64,000 nucleotides of DNA from Amoeboaphelidium protococcarum (taxonomy: Eukaryota > Aphelidiomycota > Aphelidea), in assembly GCA_023515745.1 (NCBI GenBank), contig JALECJ010000254.1, positions 682,001 to 746,000 on the forward strand, written 5' to 3'. The notes beneath the pieces are model-generated. The model worked only from the letters and a program-made list of their open reading frames with translations. It was not told the origin of the DNA and ran no database searches. Positions 35,952-49,202 of this stretch are shown here, piece after piece; positions within the stretch are counted from its first letter, which is position 1, and each line of letters starts with the position of its first letter. Position numbers and translations under genes: made by a program.

Positions 35952-38537
35952 TCATTTGCGTTTAAACTGCTTTAGTTCTATCGGTGCCGGAAGTTGTGCG
36001 CGTATCATATCCCATGGACGTTCCACCATTACACTTTTCAGTTAACTTTTAGTTGATCCCATATTCTGAACGTCAAAATACAGCAGATTGCTGAGATCGT
36101 GCTTCCAGCTAAAGCATTCTTCATACTGATCTCTTGAAATATCAGAGTTGCCGGTTTTACGGATCATTTTTAAGATTTAATCAACACCAACGCGACAAAT
36201 CCACTTATGCGAGTAGATATAGAGGCAATTACGCCCATTCTCTACCGACGAAAACGCACCCACAATCTGTTCTCTCCTTTTAATGAGCATCTTGTAACTG
36301 TTTAAAACTTTATTCAACTCCACCATTGGCTTTCCCTTCTCCAAGTCAAAGAGATAGAATCTATATAGGCCATTTGATGTTCTTTAACTGAGTAGCATTC
36401 CATACAAACACTGTTTAGAGTACTTGGTTGACGCCAGAGAGAAATTATAAGCACCGTCAACACAGCCATCTTATAAAAGAGAACTAACATGATCCCTTAC
36501 TTTTGCGAGTTTTGAATAAGGTTTAGACTTGCTTAAATCATATATCTCTATAGCTGTGTTCAGCCCAATTCTGACTAAAAATCGATCTCCAATAACACTT
36601 GCACAACGAGAGCTACCCATACCACTGCTTAACTCGAACTCAGATTTAACAGAGCCATCTTATAAGTAAAGACAACTAGATTGACCATCTTGGGCGGTAA
36701 CTAATATTCCGACATTCTCCACAAAGAATATCCTTTCAATTTGGCCACTCACTGATTGTTACCACAATTTCTTCATGTAATATTGACCATTTTCAGAGTG
36801 TAATTTAAACAGTATCACTTTATCTGTATAAGCAACAGCGATAGAATCCAATTACTCTGAGGCACAAGCATCGACAGGAGATTAGTTTAATGTCAATTTG
36901 CATACAAACTTGCAATCAGACTTCGTGGGTACAAAGCCAACGTCCTCGCTATGCTAGTGCGCAACGCCCAATGAATACACTTGAATTTGTTAATAAATTA
37001 AAGAAATGAGCAAATTACTTTATGCATTGAAGAACATTTTGTATCTACCACTAGAAAATGACGCGATTCTTGCAGGCTACACGCAGGATTAAATAAACTT
37101 TGATGGAGGACTATTAAGAATTGTGAGCATAGTATCAACACCACCACTAATAAAAGCGTCGTAAATAAGAGGATTCACACTATCCTTACCAACCATTGCT
37201 TGTGCAGTCAGTTTTCTCTTATTACCAGAATTACTGCTCATCTAAGGGCTGAACAAGCGACCAGACACTTGCAACCATTCAATTGCATAAATATCATGAG
37301 TGTGCAACTTTCTAGAGACCAATTTCTGATATGGCGTACTGCCAGCACCATCAACATAGTTATATGGCGCAATCTTACCATCCATGCCACAGCTTACAAA
37401 GGACTTTCTATCTAAGGTACTGGATAACGCGACAACTGCTCCGACATGGGCCTCAATCAAACTTTGCACCAGAGTCCCCGTAACTAAATCCCATATTCTA
37501 ATATTGCCCATAGAATCACCGGCGGCAAACAACTACTCATCTTCGTCACATTTCAGCTGGGTCAAGCATAATATAGCTGGAGACTGACGGTCACCTGCTC
37601 CATGAGATGATTGAGAAGCCAATCTGAACAGCTCAATCTGCCTCCCTTCAATGCTATCATACACTCTTATGATACCATTATCACCACCGACTAGAACGCG
37701 CCACTGAGAATCACTATCAGCATTTAAATAGTCGCGGGACTATTCACAACCAAGCGGAATAGTCATACTAGCCAAGCAAGTCAGCTGTTCATTGACAGGA
37801 TCAAATGATCTCAAGTACTCAAAGGTGGGCAATCCCATCTCATTATACAAGGTCAAATCGTACGTGCGTATATAACCATTCTAAAAGCCAGCAATAAGAT
37901 ACTTTTACGACGGAGATACTGCAAGCCCACATATTTCACCACCTGAATTTAAAATTACAGTTCTCTTTAGAGATTTTATAGCGCCGTCCTAAGAGGGAAG
38001 AGTAAACTCTGCAATAGAGCCATCTGAATACCCAACAAATAATCTCGCAATTAAGCGATTCATTATCACGGACTATTACACCGCTGCACTTTCACTTTGT
38101 TAAGCATCAACTTTGCAGTCATCTTCATTATCTTCATCAGCTTCGGAATCAGTGGCAGTCTCATGACCAACACGTTAATCACCGCGCTATGCAGAAGAGA
38201 ATGGCTAAAATTCCCACAATGACCAATGCAATGCCGTAACCTTCTAGCTCTGATCTCCTTAGACGCGATAACGACATACTCCACTAGCACCATCGACCAT
38301 GATATTCTTGCTGTTATTATTAATCAGTTATCCATAGGGATCCGACGTTTATACAAAAGATTGCTTGGTGCTATCGACAGGCAACGCGCCAGAACCAAAT
38401 AGCTGCCACAGCTCCAGATCTCCATTCTCACGCGCCACAGCAGTGATAGGAGGATAAGGATATCCATCCGGTGTACTTTTTATACACACAATAGCAGACG
38501 GTTGAATATTCAAAAATCTTACTCGATGAGTCTCCAT
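35952..38537 (-). CDS. UTP4: WD-repeat small-subunit processome protein Utp4/cirhin-like
   Basis: 861 residues, one frame. It starts METHRVRFLNIQPSAIVC, the classic Utp4 opening, followed by ITAVARENGDLELWQL, ISVGYSDG-like repeats, FAAGDSMGNIRIWDLVTG and FVSCGMDGKIAPYNY. Many WD repeats form two propellers; the C-terminal region is WD-like with KRREQIVGAF and a Cys/Trp-rich stretch. Utp4 is in the t-UTP subcomplex that couples rRNA transcription and early 18S pre-rRNA processing in the nucleolus. An acidic insert near residues 130-150 is disordered. Confidence 0.85.
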
Positions 38538-38750
38538 TTGATGCGTAGTATATCACCAATATTACACAGATTAATCCAGTTTTCGGATAGTCCAAGAGAG
38601 TGAAATTTGATAAATTTTCGCCTTCGCTTTGACACTTGGCTTCAAAGGCCACCATAAAAATATGAAAGTCACTGCCTGTAATATAATGAAAATTCAAAGA
38701 TTAGATAAAACTACCATTCTGAATCGCGCCATATTTAAATCAATATTACT

Positions 38751-40199
38751 TCATTCAATCTAAATCATTTCAAATTCTACCTCTAGATTTTTTAACGGCC
38801 GCTGATTAGGATGATCGAAGTCTGTTAGCCCCAGTTTAGTGTACTTTTTATAAAACTCATCCAATCGATACTCCATTTGAGCATACTTTTTAGAGTAATT
38901 CTGCACGTATACATTGCCGATAAAGTCTGGATATTTACTGATGAGTTCAGAGAAATCATTAGCTTTACCCACAAGCCTGGCTATTTCATTACCCAATGCA
39001 GATCTCTTGTAAAGCTTCTTCTCGTTGCCGTGAACAGAATGCCACAAATATGAGTACTTTTGATCGGCATCTTTAAGATTAGTCACAATGATACTGATGA
39101 TAGCAGGGATTCTCATTTCCACTACACTCTTGAGTTTATCATCATACTAGAGGAACTCGGAATGAAGTCTTTTATAGTCACTGACGGCATCGTTATAGAG
39201 AGACGACAAACGCCGTATCTCTTGAGCTCCTTCTTTCAACAAACTTCTCATATCAGGACTAGATGACAAAGTGTAACGGAATCTGATTAGATATTCCTTG
39301 AAGCTCAGTAAAGCGTCATATAGCAGGAAACTATCCTATTGAAGCTATAGAAATGCAGTACCAATATCTTCACCAGGTTGAACTGGTAATAATCTCATGA
39401 GAGCACGTTCATATTAGCCTTGCTGCTCCGTCGCCTTACTTTTAGAACTTAAAGCTCCTTCCATTATCTAGTCAAGTAGAAGAATTTAGGTTTGCAAATC
39501 AGATTCCATTGTAGCCTCTCTTCTACTGGATTTTGACCTGTCATGTTTACCTTCACTTTTAAAACCCTTTTTTCCAGCAGGAGTCTTTTGTGTGCTTGGT
39601 TCAACGTCTTCACCGCTGTGCTCACCATCTAGCTTATCTTATTACTAAGGTGTCTATAAAGAGCTCAGAAGAGCCAATGACGTCGCTCGACTTTACTTAG
39701 TAGCCTGCTTATAAGCGCGATCCAATCTTACAGGTTACTTTGGTGTTTAGAATGGGCCAGCTTCAATCTCGGATCTCAGATCACGCGGTATCTCTTACCA
39801 TTACGGCTCAGACTAATCATAATGGTCCCTATACGACTAGCTAGGCTCTACTTACGCGTCATCACTCACTCTAAGATGACTAAAAGGCTTCTCCCACGCA
39901 TTAAACGCTGGCTTTTGGTTAATTCTGGAAGAATGATCGCGATCACGTTGAGAAGATTACGCACTATGCAAAACCTTAATGCCATGCCCTTAATCATTGC
40001 TTTCACCCAAGATATCATAATTTGATTATATGGCCTAAATTGGTGCAGATGCAACTCCATCATCATCATATCCTTCTCCATTCTTATCACCGCCCAATGT
40101 ATCATAAAAATCGCCATCATCAGCAGCATCGTGAGTACCACCTGTTGGTATTGCACGTAATACCAAGAATATGCTCAGCAAGATAATTGCATTCTTCAT
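38751..40199 (-). CDS. secreted DFYD-family protein 1
   Basis: 482 residues. Signal peptide MKNAIILLSIFLVLRAIPTG, then an acidic stretch with DGDFYDTLGGDK, a low-complexity middle rich in Gln, Ser and Lys, and a helical C-terminal half (EIARLVGKANDFSELISKYP, then QMEYRLDEFYKKY). No family recognised. It shares overall plan and the DFYD-x-x-G motif with the next two genes upstream. There are no cysteines in the helical part. Ends on TGA. Confidence 0.75.
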
Positions 40200-40563
40200 A
40201 TTTACTATTACTTGATTAATCTGTCAGTACATTTATCTACAGAGAAATGATTAATACTCACGATATCAATCGAGCATTCTGTATCATTTCCCACGTGGTC
40301 CATCTACTCCGTGACTTAATCACCCTGCCAGTCCTAAGTAAAAATTCAAACGCCGACACTTTGATAGAGACATTAGGCATCTGCATGTGAAAATATCATA
40401 AGTAAACGCGTTGCATGGACTGTAAAGGTCAATTGAATGATCGTTGTTCTCACTCTGATTACTCTGATTGGAATATAAGCACTGCCAACAAAAAGGTCAA
40501 CAGTATGATATACTCTAAAATTTATTTTCTCTTCGGCTATTTAAATACTCATGTTCCTCATTA

Positions 40564-41964
40564 TCATTGAGATCCCAACTACGCCTTGCAGAGTTCCATT
40601 CTCTCCATGTAATCATAAAACAGTTCAGAGATCTAAGACTTAATGGCTTAGGCTTCTTGAGATGGATATCCATTGGCGTAAACGTACGAATAAACCATAT
40701 TAACCTTATCGCGAGTACCAAACACGCTTTCGCTCGAACTCTCAAATCCCTCATCTTCGCACTGGAGCGACAGAACGTCCTCCAACAGGTCCAAAAGATG
40801 GCCAAACACCTCAACTTTAGAGCTTCTACCATAAGTTCTTACATCTTTAATTAGCACTTTAAATAGTGCTTCTTATTGAGAGAACTCCTCTCTGAGCTGC
40901 AATCCTTGCTGATAACTATCGGTCAACTCTTTATACTTTTCAGCAAATCCAGAGTATTGAGCATCGATGGTTTGCAGAAACTTGACATTGATGCAATCCA
41001 GAGCACTTTCAAACAACTCAGATGCAGCGAAAGCGTTGTCATAATGTACAGAGCCTTCCGACGCAAAAAGAACCATCTTATAGAGCATATCGAGCTTTAA
41101 ACTAGGAATCATATTCTCTTTAGCGGAAAACACATCAGCCAATAACTTTAGTTACATAACGTTGTCTTTAAAATCTTCATAAAATAGATTAAAATTCTCC
41201 TTGAGCTCTATCATAGTTTACACTTGGTACTTTAACTTTGCCACTTGTTTTTTGTGCACAGATTCTAGCTCATTAAGTTTCTGCTCTACCATTTTTTGAT
41301 TTTATAACTAAGCATCAGCAAAGAGAGCGTCCAAATCATCATCCTCGTCCAGCGCTTTGCCTTTATTCTAAACATTAAAATTATTGGCTGATGCTTTGCT
41401 TTTGCTCTTGCTCTTCTTCTTCTTCTTCTTCTTATTTTCTGATGAGCTGGATGGCTTTTTAAGAGCTTCACTTGGGGACTGATCGCCGGTATAATCAAAA
41501 TCCTCTTCCAGATCTTCGTTTGACGCGTCAATCTAACGCTCAGGCGGCAACTCTCCGGTAATTGCAGATACATCCAGCTAATATAAACTTTCATCATTGA
41601 TATCATACTCGCCAGTTTTGCGATTAAAGTCTTAGGGAGTTGATTCATTATCCAAGCTATCGATCACAGATTTAGAAGCGAAGGCCTATGGCCATTCGAT
41701 TTCGTCAATGTTGGCAATAGCATCCTCATTGGCGAGAAGCTGGCCATCACCGAAATTACTCAGTGCGTCATCATCTTCAGGCAGAGTAGATATTTTCAGA
41801 GGATCCGTGTTATCAAAATCGCCAAACTTTACGAATTGTGTACCATCTTCATGACTATTCATATCAAAGCCAAGAGTGTCATAAAAGTCCTCGACGAAGC
41901 GCGTAGGAGCAGCAATAATCCCAGAAACAGCAATCAACACAAAGACTATCGGTAGAGATATCAT
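40564..41964 (-). CDS. secreted DFYD-family protein 2
   Basis: 466 residues. Signal peptide MISLPIVFVLIAVSGIIAAP, then VEDFYDTLGFDMN, an acidic low-complexity stretch, a lysine run (residues about 150-165) and a helical C-terminus with KLNELESVHKKQVAKLKYQ and DYMERMELCKAQ. Paralogue of the two neighbours by layout and motif. Function unknown; secretion inferred from the signal peptide. Confidence 0.75.
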
Positions 41965-42304
41965 CGTGATTTATACAGCAAATAATTTGTCAAATCACTG
42001 ATGCAATGTCAAAATAAAAAAAGAGTGCAAATGATGATATGCCCCTGAATGCGATTGAGATGAAGTGGTGTCGTTGTTTGACTGCACGAGAGATGCAAGA
42101 TTCAAATCTATCAAATTAGTGGTTATTAATGTGCTCTGCAAAAAGGCATTAAAGTGGAAAAGTTCACTATACTGGCAATAACTGAGAAAAATAGAATATG
42201 AAATCCATGCAACCTTTGTCTATCTAAAATTTTATTACTCTATAAGTACCATCAAATTCAACTCTATAAACCTTCCGAATTTCTCATATCATTCCAATGA
42301 ATGA

Positions 42305-43819
42305 TCAGTGAGTGACGCGTGGTAACAACTGGAGCATAATCTTTCTTAAACGCACCTCTGAAGAGACTCTAAATTTGCTGATAGAATCCGCCACATAATC
42401 ATCTTCATCGCCAATGTAACTCAGAACTTGCAAAGCTCTATTAATTTCCATGCTTCTGTAATCAGTAAAATCCTAGTCTAAGCTCTAGTCTTTGATTTTA
42501 GCCGGAACATCTCTTTCAAATGCCGAAAGTTTTAAATCCACAAATGACATGATAGCTGGCATGTTTTTTAATACGGCACCACAAAAGCGCTTATCGGTCT
42601 CTTGGAACTGCGCAACACGAGTCTCCATGTTAGAGACCACCTTCTACACTCTACCGTGCATGCTCTTTAACAGGTCGGTAATCTCAGTAAATTCTGGTGA
42701 CGAGGACTCAAACTTTCCAACATATTAATCAATCTCTCTCAATTTATGGAAAGCTACATCTCTCATTTACGCAAGTTGTGGAACCAATACTCGCAACTTG
42801 TTCAGAAAATATAAAACTCCAGCGAATGCCTCAATCTTGGAATCAATAGGGGTACCGGTTTACATCTAAGCCAGCGATCTGTATGGCGCAGACTTCAAAA
42901 GAGTTTTAAAAAGCTCCTCGAGTTCAATGAACTTGGTTTCAGTCTCTACTATCTTGTCTTCAATGACAGTCTCAAGCTCGACTTTATATTACTTGAAGTG
43001 ATAGAGTATTAAAGATTTCGCGGTCTTCTCCTGAATCTCTAATTGTTTAGCTCTCATCTGAGCACTCTCCTTAATAGCCTCTTCCAAAAGCGCGTCGTCA
43101 TCTGCAGTACTACTAATAGCTTTCGTTTATCCTTAGGACTTTTTCTACTTTTTAGATTTCGATTTCTTTGAAGACTATGAGCGACTACTAGTGCGTTATG
43201 GGATTTGAACTTCGCTAGATTTATCGCCACCAGCAATATTGTCAGTAGAGTCCTGACTGCCGGACAGAGGACCATATGGATTATTGCCGGTCAAAGATTC
43301 TACAACACTATTGACTTAATCCTAATGCAGATCCTACTTGTAAGCTACTTCGGCGGCGGCCTCTTATAGTTGGTATTGAGACAAATCAACCGAATCTTCT
43401 TCAACGTATAAGTCATCCTAGGCTTCTGATTCATCAACAGCTTGCTCTGAGCGAGATGGATCAGTAACATCCTCAACAGCACTATCAATATGATGGTGAG
43501 AAAGGGAATAAAGCGTGTCCATCGCGATGCCATCATCATCGTCTTCTGGTGCAATATCAGGCACGATATTATAACTGAGATACTAATTATCAGGCTTGAG
43601 ATACTAGCGATCACCGCGCCTGATAATAGGATTCTACTAATTGGCATCCAATAAAATTGTATCACCCTCAGACATTGATTTGATACCAAAATAATCATAG
43701 AAATCAGCATCGGCATCCTCATCCACAGCCTTCTGGCCAGATCCACGACCTGTCATGGGCTACGCGCGAAGAGAATCAAACAGAACTATAACGGCTAATA
43801 CCTTCTACAAGAGCAACAT
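42305..43819 (-). CDS. secreted DFYD-family protein 3
   Basis: 504 residues. Signal peptide MLLLQKVLAVIVLFDSLRAQ, where Gln is TAG, then DADFYDYFGIKSM, the longest acidic Gln/Asp/Ser region of the three, a basic patch (SKKSKSKKQKK) and a helical C-terminal half with VETETKFIELEELFKTLL and LVPQLAQMRDVAFHKLREI. The pattern signal peptide, DFYD, acid, base, helix is the same as in its two neighbours. Ends on TGA. Confidence 0.75.
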
Positions 43820-44240
43820 AAATAACTTTTAATTGACACTCTTTGCCAATAATCAAATCTTATAACTTTTTTGATGTAAGCAAGGCTAGAAAATTGTGAA
43901 ATTTTAAAATCAGCTTCTCAAAGCCCCTGAATCATGTCGAATCCACATTGTCTCTCGCAGATCAACCTGAATTCATATTGAAGCAACTTGAGACCAAATT
44001 TAAAACCGATCACGTATGAGGTACTAATAATCTGTTAAGTTAAAGTGCAGTGATTGACCTCTGATCAAGAGAATGCTAGATTTCAAAAATCAGACCAAAG
44101 AATGGCCCAATCTGGATCTAATCGAGCATCATTCCACCCGCCGTAAACTTTAACAAATGAGAAGTGTAATGAGAAATTTGTGAAAGTAATTTAAAGTGTT
44201 ACCGAAAATTAATTTTTATTTATTTTCACCATCAAATTAT
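43820..44240. other. intergenic spacer
   Basis: 421 bp, no supported gene. Upstream region of DFYD protein 3 and 3' region of the next gene. Confidence 0.4.
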
Positions 44241-45881
44241 TCAGAGAGCCATCATTAGTAGAGCAGTAAACGCTATTGAGAGCGCAGAGAGACCACCGGC
44301 GATCTTATTACCGGCACTGTTAGAATCAGAGTTGGACACTATGGAGCTGCCAACATCATTCTCGTTCTTCTGTGGGATTGGAGTTTGAGTTGCCGCTGCG
44401 GCAGAGCTGGTGGTAGTTGATCTTATGGATGTGGTATTACTCAAAGTCGAGTTTCCGCCACCCATCGTGGAATTCTTAAGACCACCAGTAGCATTATTCT
44501 ATGAAGATGGACCCTTATTGCTGTCACCATAGTGCATTCCAGGAGGTGGATTGATGAGGACAGGAGTATACTATGAAGTGTCGACTTCATCACAGAATGG
44601 TAACTGCTCATACTGCTTAGCCTCTTCGCTCTTTTCAGGCTCACACACACAGTTGTCGCCAGCAGGAGAAGAAGAACCGTATCCACCATCACCACTGCCT
44701 GTTGAAGGACTAGACTGACCATAACCTCCGCTTGATGGAGATGCGCACTTGCAGTTGTCTCCGCCAGTTGCAGGACTGGAGCTTCCATAGCCACCACTTG
44801 GGCTCTTAGGAGAATAACCACCTGCAGGTGGCTGAGTTGCCGGAGAGGTACTAGGAGAAGGAGAAGGACCGGAGCTACCGTATCCACCAGAAGGACTTTG
44901 ACCAGTTGGTTTGGAGCCGGCAGGAGATGAACTGCCATATCCACCAGAAGGACTTTGACCAGCTGGACTGGATCCACCATATCCACCACTTGGGCTTGCG
45001 CTCGGCTATGAACCAGCTGGAGCAGGAGATGGAGATTGACCACCGTAGGTAGGTGCGTTAGCAACAGGGGCAGCAGGTCCACCGCTGGTAGAAGGAGAAG
45101 CTCCCTTTGGTGTTGCAGGGCTAGGTGCCGAAGTATCGCCGCCATAAGAAGGAGTGTTCACAGCAGGAGAGCCAGATCCACCCTTTTGAGGAGCGTTGGT
45201 TGGAGGCAGGTCATAAAGAGTGACAGTGTTGGTACATGGCGCCTTACCAGTTTTGGAAGGTGCAGGCACAGGAAGACCACCGGCTGGGCTCGAACCGGAA
45301 GGAGCCTTGGGTGTAGGCGCCTTGTCACCACCAGCGCTAGTCCCATTCTTTGAAGGAGCAGGCTTTTCTGGTACATGCGTCTTTGAAGCCACGGAGTCAG
45401 ATTCGCAAGGAGTCGTAGATGACGGCTTAGTCTGATCCGGCTTGACATCAGTAGGAGGCTTCATTGTGCTGTTACCGGGAGCAGGGGGTTGTGGTGCAGG
45501 CATAGGAGCCGGCTTTGGCGCCGCAGGCTATGGATGAGGAGTCTACTAGGCAGCTTTCTCGGACTCACAAGGAGTAGATTAAGCAGGCTTGGTAGAGTCA
45601 GCAGCAACTGGATGAGCAGGAGGAGCTGAAGCAGACTATGGAGAAGCCCCATTCGGAAGAGGAACATCATCCGGAAGCTTCATGCGGTGCTTTTCATCAG
45701 GAGCAGGGACAGGTGCCGCTGGTTATTAGCCACCAGCTGGTGCAGGAGTTGAGGAAGCAGATTATCCGTAGCCAGGACTATTTTACGCGCCCTTGTCATG
45801 GCCTGTTCCCTCTACTAGAAGTGTGTTGAACTGAGAAGCCAACAAGATTAACGCGATTGATTAATATATTCCAAATTTCAT
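44241..45881 (-). CDS. Pro/Gly/Ser-rich surface protein with GPI-type tail
   Basis: 546 residues. Signal peptide (MKFGIYQSIALILLASQFNT), then a mucin-like body of Pro/Ala/Thr/Ser with imperfect repeats of the form SPSGGYGSSSPAG (about 44760-45000). Sparse cysteine pairs occur as TPCES, CKC and CVC. After a Thr/Asn/Ser-rich spacer the protein ends in a hydrophobic tail (IAGGLSALSIAFTALLMMAL) with small residues before it, typical of GPI anchoring. Likely a heavily O-glycosylated wall or coat protein. The reading frame is the only one giving signal peptide, repeats and tail together. Confidence 0.78.
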
Positions 45882-46204
45882 TATTCCAGTAATAGACAGA
45901 TCTCTAAAGGCAATTATATAACTAAATTATTTTGTCAAGAATAAAGAAACAGATTTATTTTGATAGAGATAAAGAGATGTTACCAGCATGATAATGGCCA
46001 TACTTGATCAGTCGTTACACCGAACGAGGTTACATGTCCAATCAGCGGCGGCGCAATCGATGTATTTGTGATCTGCGGGCTTCAATTGGTCACACAGCCA
46101 AGATCACAGTTAATTGGTGTAACAAGATCGATACCGGGGTCAATAGGCATGAAAGTCAAGTGATATCTATCAATACGTGATCTATTACTGTTTCACATGC
46201 AACT

Positions 46205-46522
46205 TCACGCATTCATCAAATTCATTACATCAGCGAGATTCTATGTTACATCACGCACAGATTTCTTGATCTAGTCATGAGCCATACGATTTTTTGAAGA
46301 CTCGCTCCTCTGCTGGTCCTTCTTGATTACAATCCGTTTGGTGGTAGTAGGTACGCGTAACTCTGTAAAGTCTTGATTTAGATCATTTTTCAACTTTTCA
46401 AGTCCAGTCTTATTGTTATTATTACTTCGCCTCTATTTCTTGACGATGCTTTTATTCGCGCTGAGCGGTCGTCGTTCCTTATCAGCACTCTACCGTCCAC
46501 TACTGATTCTCTTAGATTTCAT
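46205..46522 (-). CDS. small basic protein
   Basis: 105 residues ending on TGA. Strongly basic N-terminus (MKSKRISSGRQSADKERRP), an RRSNNNN stretch and a helical C-terminus (IKKSVRDVTQNLADVMNLMN). No family recognised. Composition suggests a nuclear or nucleic-acid-binding protein. Internal TAG codons are read as Gln. Confidence 0.5.
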
Positions 46523-46639
46523 CAAGCAGAAAGGAGATGGTGAGTGTTATTAAAAGCCTTTTAACAGTTTGAGATTAAAATTTATTGATCTTTTAGCGAA
46601 AGTCAGTGACTGATCAATACGAAAAAAGATCAAATGAGT

Positions 46640-46825
46640 GCGGTCATGAACTCAAGCTTTAGAAGAGGAGCGACGATCGAATTACGATTTTGCATCTTGA
46701 AATGATGCCATGCTTCTGCCACTTTTCTAGATTGTAGAATATACCTAATACAAGGATTTTGTAAAGTATGTAGTAATTCGACTCAGTCTAGAAAAAGTTA
46801 TCGAATCAGCGCAGTATTGGGCTCG
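46640..46825. repeat. duplicated non-coding block, copy 1
   Basis: Begins with gaactcaagctt and contains a block of over 110 bp nearly identical to copy 2, 351 bp further on. Inside is an inverted pair (cacttttctaga and tctagaaaaagt) around a loop of about 50 nt, nested with attcga and tcgaat, so the RNA or single strand could fold. Confidence 0.8.
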
Positions 46826-46990
46826 TTTGCGCGGTATGAGCCCAAAACTGGGCTGACTCAATTTCGGCGACGAAGACTTGTTCCGAGACTTTAAAATCCC
46901 TTCTAGATCATGATTGTAGTGTCATGTGCATTTTTCAAGTATCAGCAGTGGTGTTAATTGGTTCGCTAGGAAATGCCACGGTGATCAATG

Positions 46991-47175
46991 TTTAGCTTGA
47001 ACTCAAGCTTGAGAGGACACCAAACATGAAACATTGATTTCGCTTTGCGAAATGTTGCAATGCTTCTGCCACTTTTCTAGATTGTAGAATACACCTAATA
47101 CAAGGATTCTGTGAAAGTATCTAATAATTCGACTCAGTCTAGAAAAAGTTATCGAATCAGCGCAGTTTTGGGCTT
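46991..47175. repeat. duplicated non-coding block, copy 2
   Basis: Same order of elements as copy 1 at a constant offset of about 351 bp, with small indels. A TATA-like string (tatataagg) follows at about 47209. Confidence 0.8.
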
Positions 47176-47330
47176 ACCTGCTTTCTAACTCCGCATTTTG
47201 AAAGGCCGTATATAAGGCAGCAAGCGCCGAAGAAGTAAAATAAATTGCATCATATTGTTAAAAGCGTTATAAGGAGGTAAAATTAATAAACTATTATGGA
47301 ACATTTTGCCTTAGTATTGATCAAACCAAC

Positions 47331-48890
47331 TCAAGGTTCAGACGTGCGTGGATACTCACTTTCAGATTCAACGAATTCATCAGACGGAACTCCCAAGCTC
47401 GAATCAAGTTCAGTCTATTACGGAGTAGATTGCGCATCATTCAATAACAAGAGAAAACTTTAGGCCAACTCATTTAAAGGAAAGTTCGTAGTACTAGGTT
47501 GTAGCAGAGGTGAGGCAGAGCATAATTGCAACAGTGTCGCGCATTCCTTGTGCTTCATAGCTGCCAATATTTCGCCTTAAGACAATAATGCTGCCTTTTT
47601 CTTAATTTCATATATATCTCCCGTATCCAAAAGGTTTACACCGACAGCGACAATTATACCACAAATAAGACCAGAAAGGTTGTTCTGGCCCATGGCCTGA
47701 GTCCAGATGGCCAGCATACCTGAAAGGCTTGACCTGAAACAGAGAGATCTCAAAGCTCTCCCAAACGCTCCGAATATCCACTGGCCTTCAAATTGTTAAT
47801 GCAAAGATTTAAGGAAGGTCGCCGATTCGGCCAAAACTTCTGAATACTTGCAGCACAGCAAGCAAGGGGCTACCTCATTAGACACTTAAAAAATATCTCC
47901 AGCAAGTTGACCAGGAGGTGTACAGTCTCTGTAGGACTGAATACTAATAACATCTCCTGGCAAAGACGCAAACGGTCAGCATCAAAAGTACATTTCAAAA
48001 TACTTTGAGCGCAACTTGCTACATATTGCACCATTTTCCAGTCATCATCCGGGGGAACTTCACCAGTTCATGCTATTTGTTTGACGGCATCCATGGACTT
48101 TATTTCAGCCACGTGCTCAATAAATAACTGGTACAACTATCGAGTCAAGGTTTTTCTCTGATTACCACCAGAGGCATTGGAGATTAATAGATTTTTCAAC
48201 CCCTTCACTCCAACTTCAGTAACACGATCTAGCTTTCTTTAGTTATTCTACCAAAAACCGCCATATCACTCAATTATTTAGAAGACGTCAGCCGAATGAG
48301 AGCGCGCCCAGATCCTGATGGAAAGGGCGACGTTTATGGAACCAAGATCTAAGCTAGCGACTTTAACTCGTGTATCTCACGCAGTTGTGGACTATTTACT
48401 TGATCTTTTGCTTAAGTGGCCATAAGGTTTGATTTCACATTATTTGCCTGTACTGCAGGAGGAGAGGGGTTGTAATGCTTTGCAATAAACTATTGTCTTT
48501 TATTGCAAAAATCATTAATCAGCTCCCGGTGTCTTTCTGGACTGCGAGGGTCTAGCGTAAAGGCTCTCCCGCTAATACCGGCATGAATCCAGCCACCCAT
48601 CTGTTCCATTAGATGACTATCCTTCACCATCTTCTGGAGCACACTTCTTGCTTTATCTTTCAACTACTACGAGGCGAATTTGACCAAACCAGGATAGTTG
48701 ACATCCTTCAACATCTAAGCAAACTTATCAATCTTATTATAGTACTTGCAAAGTCCATGTTCCAATGCCTCTCTTCTTCGGGAGTCCATTTATGACGGTT
48801 TGCACCAGTTTGAACAGCAAATGCAAGGAAGCGTAAACTTGATTGTGTTGTGCCTCAAAATAGCCTTTCAATTATTATGGGCACCTTAAT
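47331..48890 (-). pseudogene. decayed or heavily interrupted coding region
   Basis: Consecutive minus-strand segments look like protein but lie in different frames. First (about 48830-48720) is KWTPEEERHWNMDF. From ATG 48789 comes a frame of about 195 codons with LEHGLCKYYNKIDKFAQMLK, SVLQKMVKDSHLMEQMGG and RHRELINDFCNKRQQFIAKH. A third frame has VTEVGVKGLKNLLISNASGG and LYQLFIEHVAEIKSMDAV, broken by TGAs. A last frame of about 215 codons, ending on TGA at 47331, has LKSLHQQFEGQWIFGAF and GEILAAMKHKECATLLQL. No family recognised. Either several tiny introns (about 30 nt) or frameshift decay explains it. A 134-codon plus-strand frame at 47296-47700 overlaps and may be its shadow, though a TATA-like string precedes it. 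Confidence 0.4.
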
Positions 48891-49202
48891 TGTAAGTGCC
48901 CACCTTATTACTTTTGCAAAATAAACGTACAAGATTTTTACTATTCATAGTACGAACCATGACGAGTGGAAACACATATCTCATAATTGCTCTTTGTGTT
49001 TACACTCTGCTTGCTGGTCGCGTCCTTTGTCATTCTGGGCAGGACGCGACTCTCTCGCCCTTTCACTATTTCGCTTGATCTCCTGCTTTTACGCCATTAT
49101 TTACACTCAATGACCCCTGAGATTACTTTCTATTCATCCAATTATTACTTGCGTTGATTAAGACAATATTGCAGCATATATTACGCGTTTATAGAAGAAT
49201 CT

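Noticed and set aside
44441-45145. 234-codon frame overlapping the Pro-rich GPI-type gene
   Set aside because: A Leu/Pro-rich shift frame of repetitive DNA; the correct frame gives signal peptide, repeats and anchor together.
47296-47700. 134-codon plus-strand ORF after a TATA-like string
   Set aside because: It overlaps the longer and more protein-like minus-strand frame ending at 47331; kept only as a note in that entry.
48962-49078. 39-codon plus frame with a hydrophobic start
   Set aside because: Too short, and only TGA stops, so open frames of this size are expected by chance.
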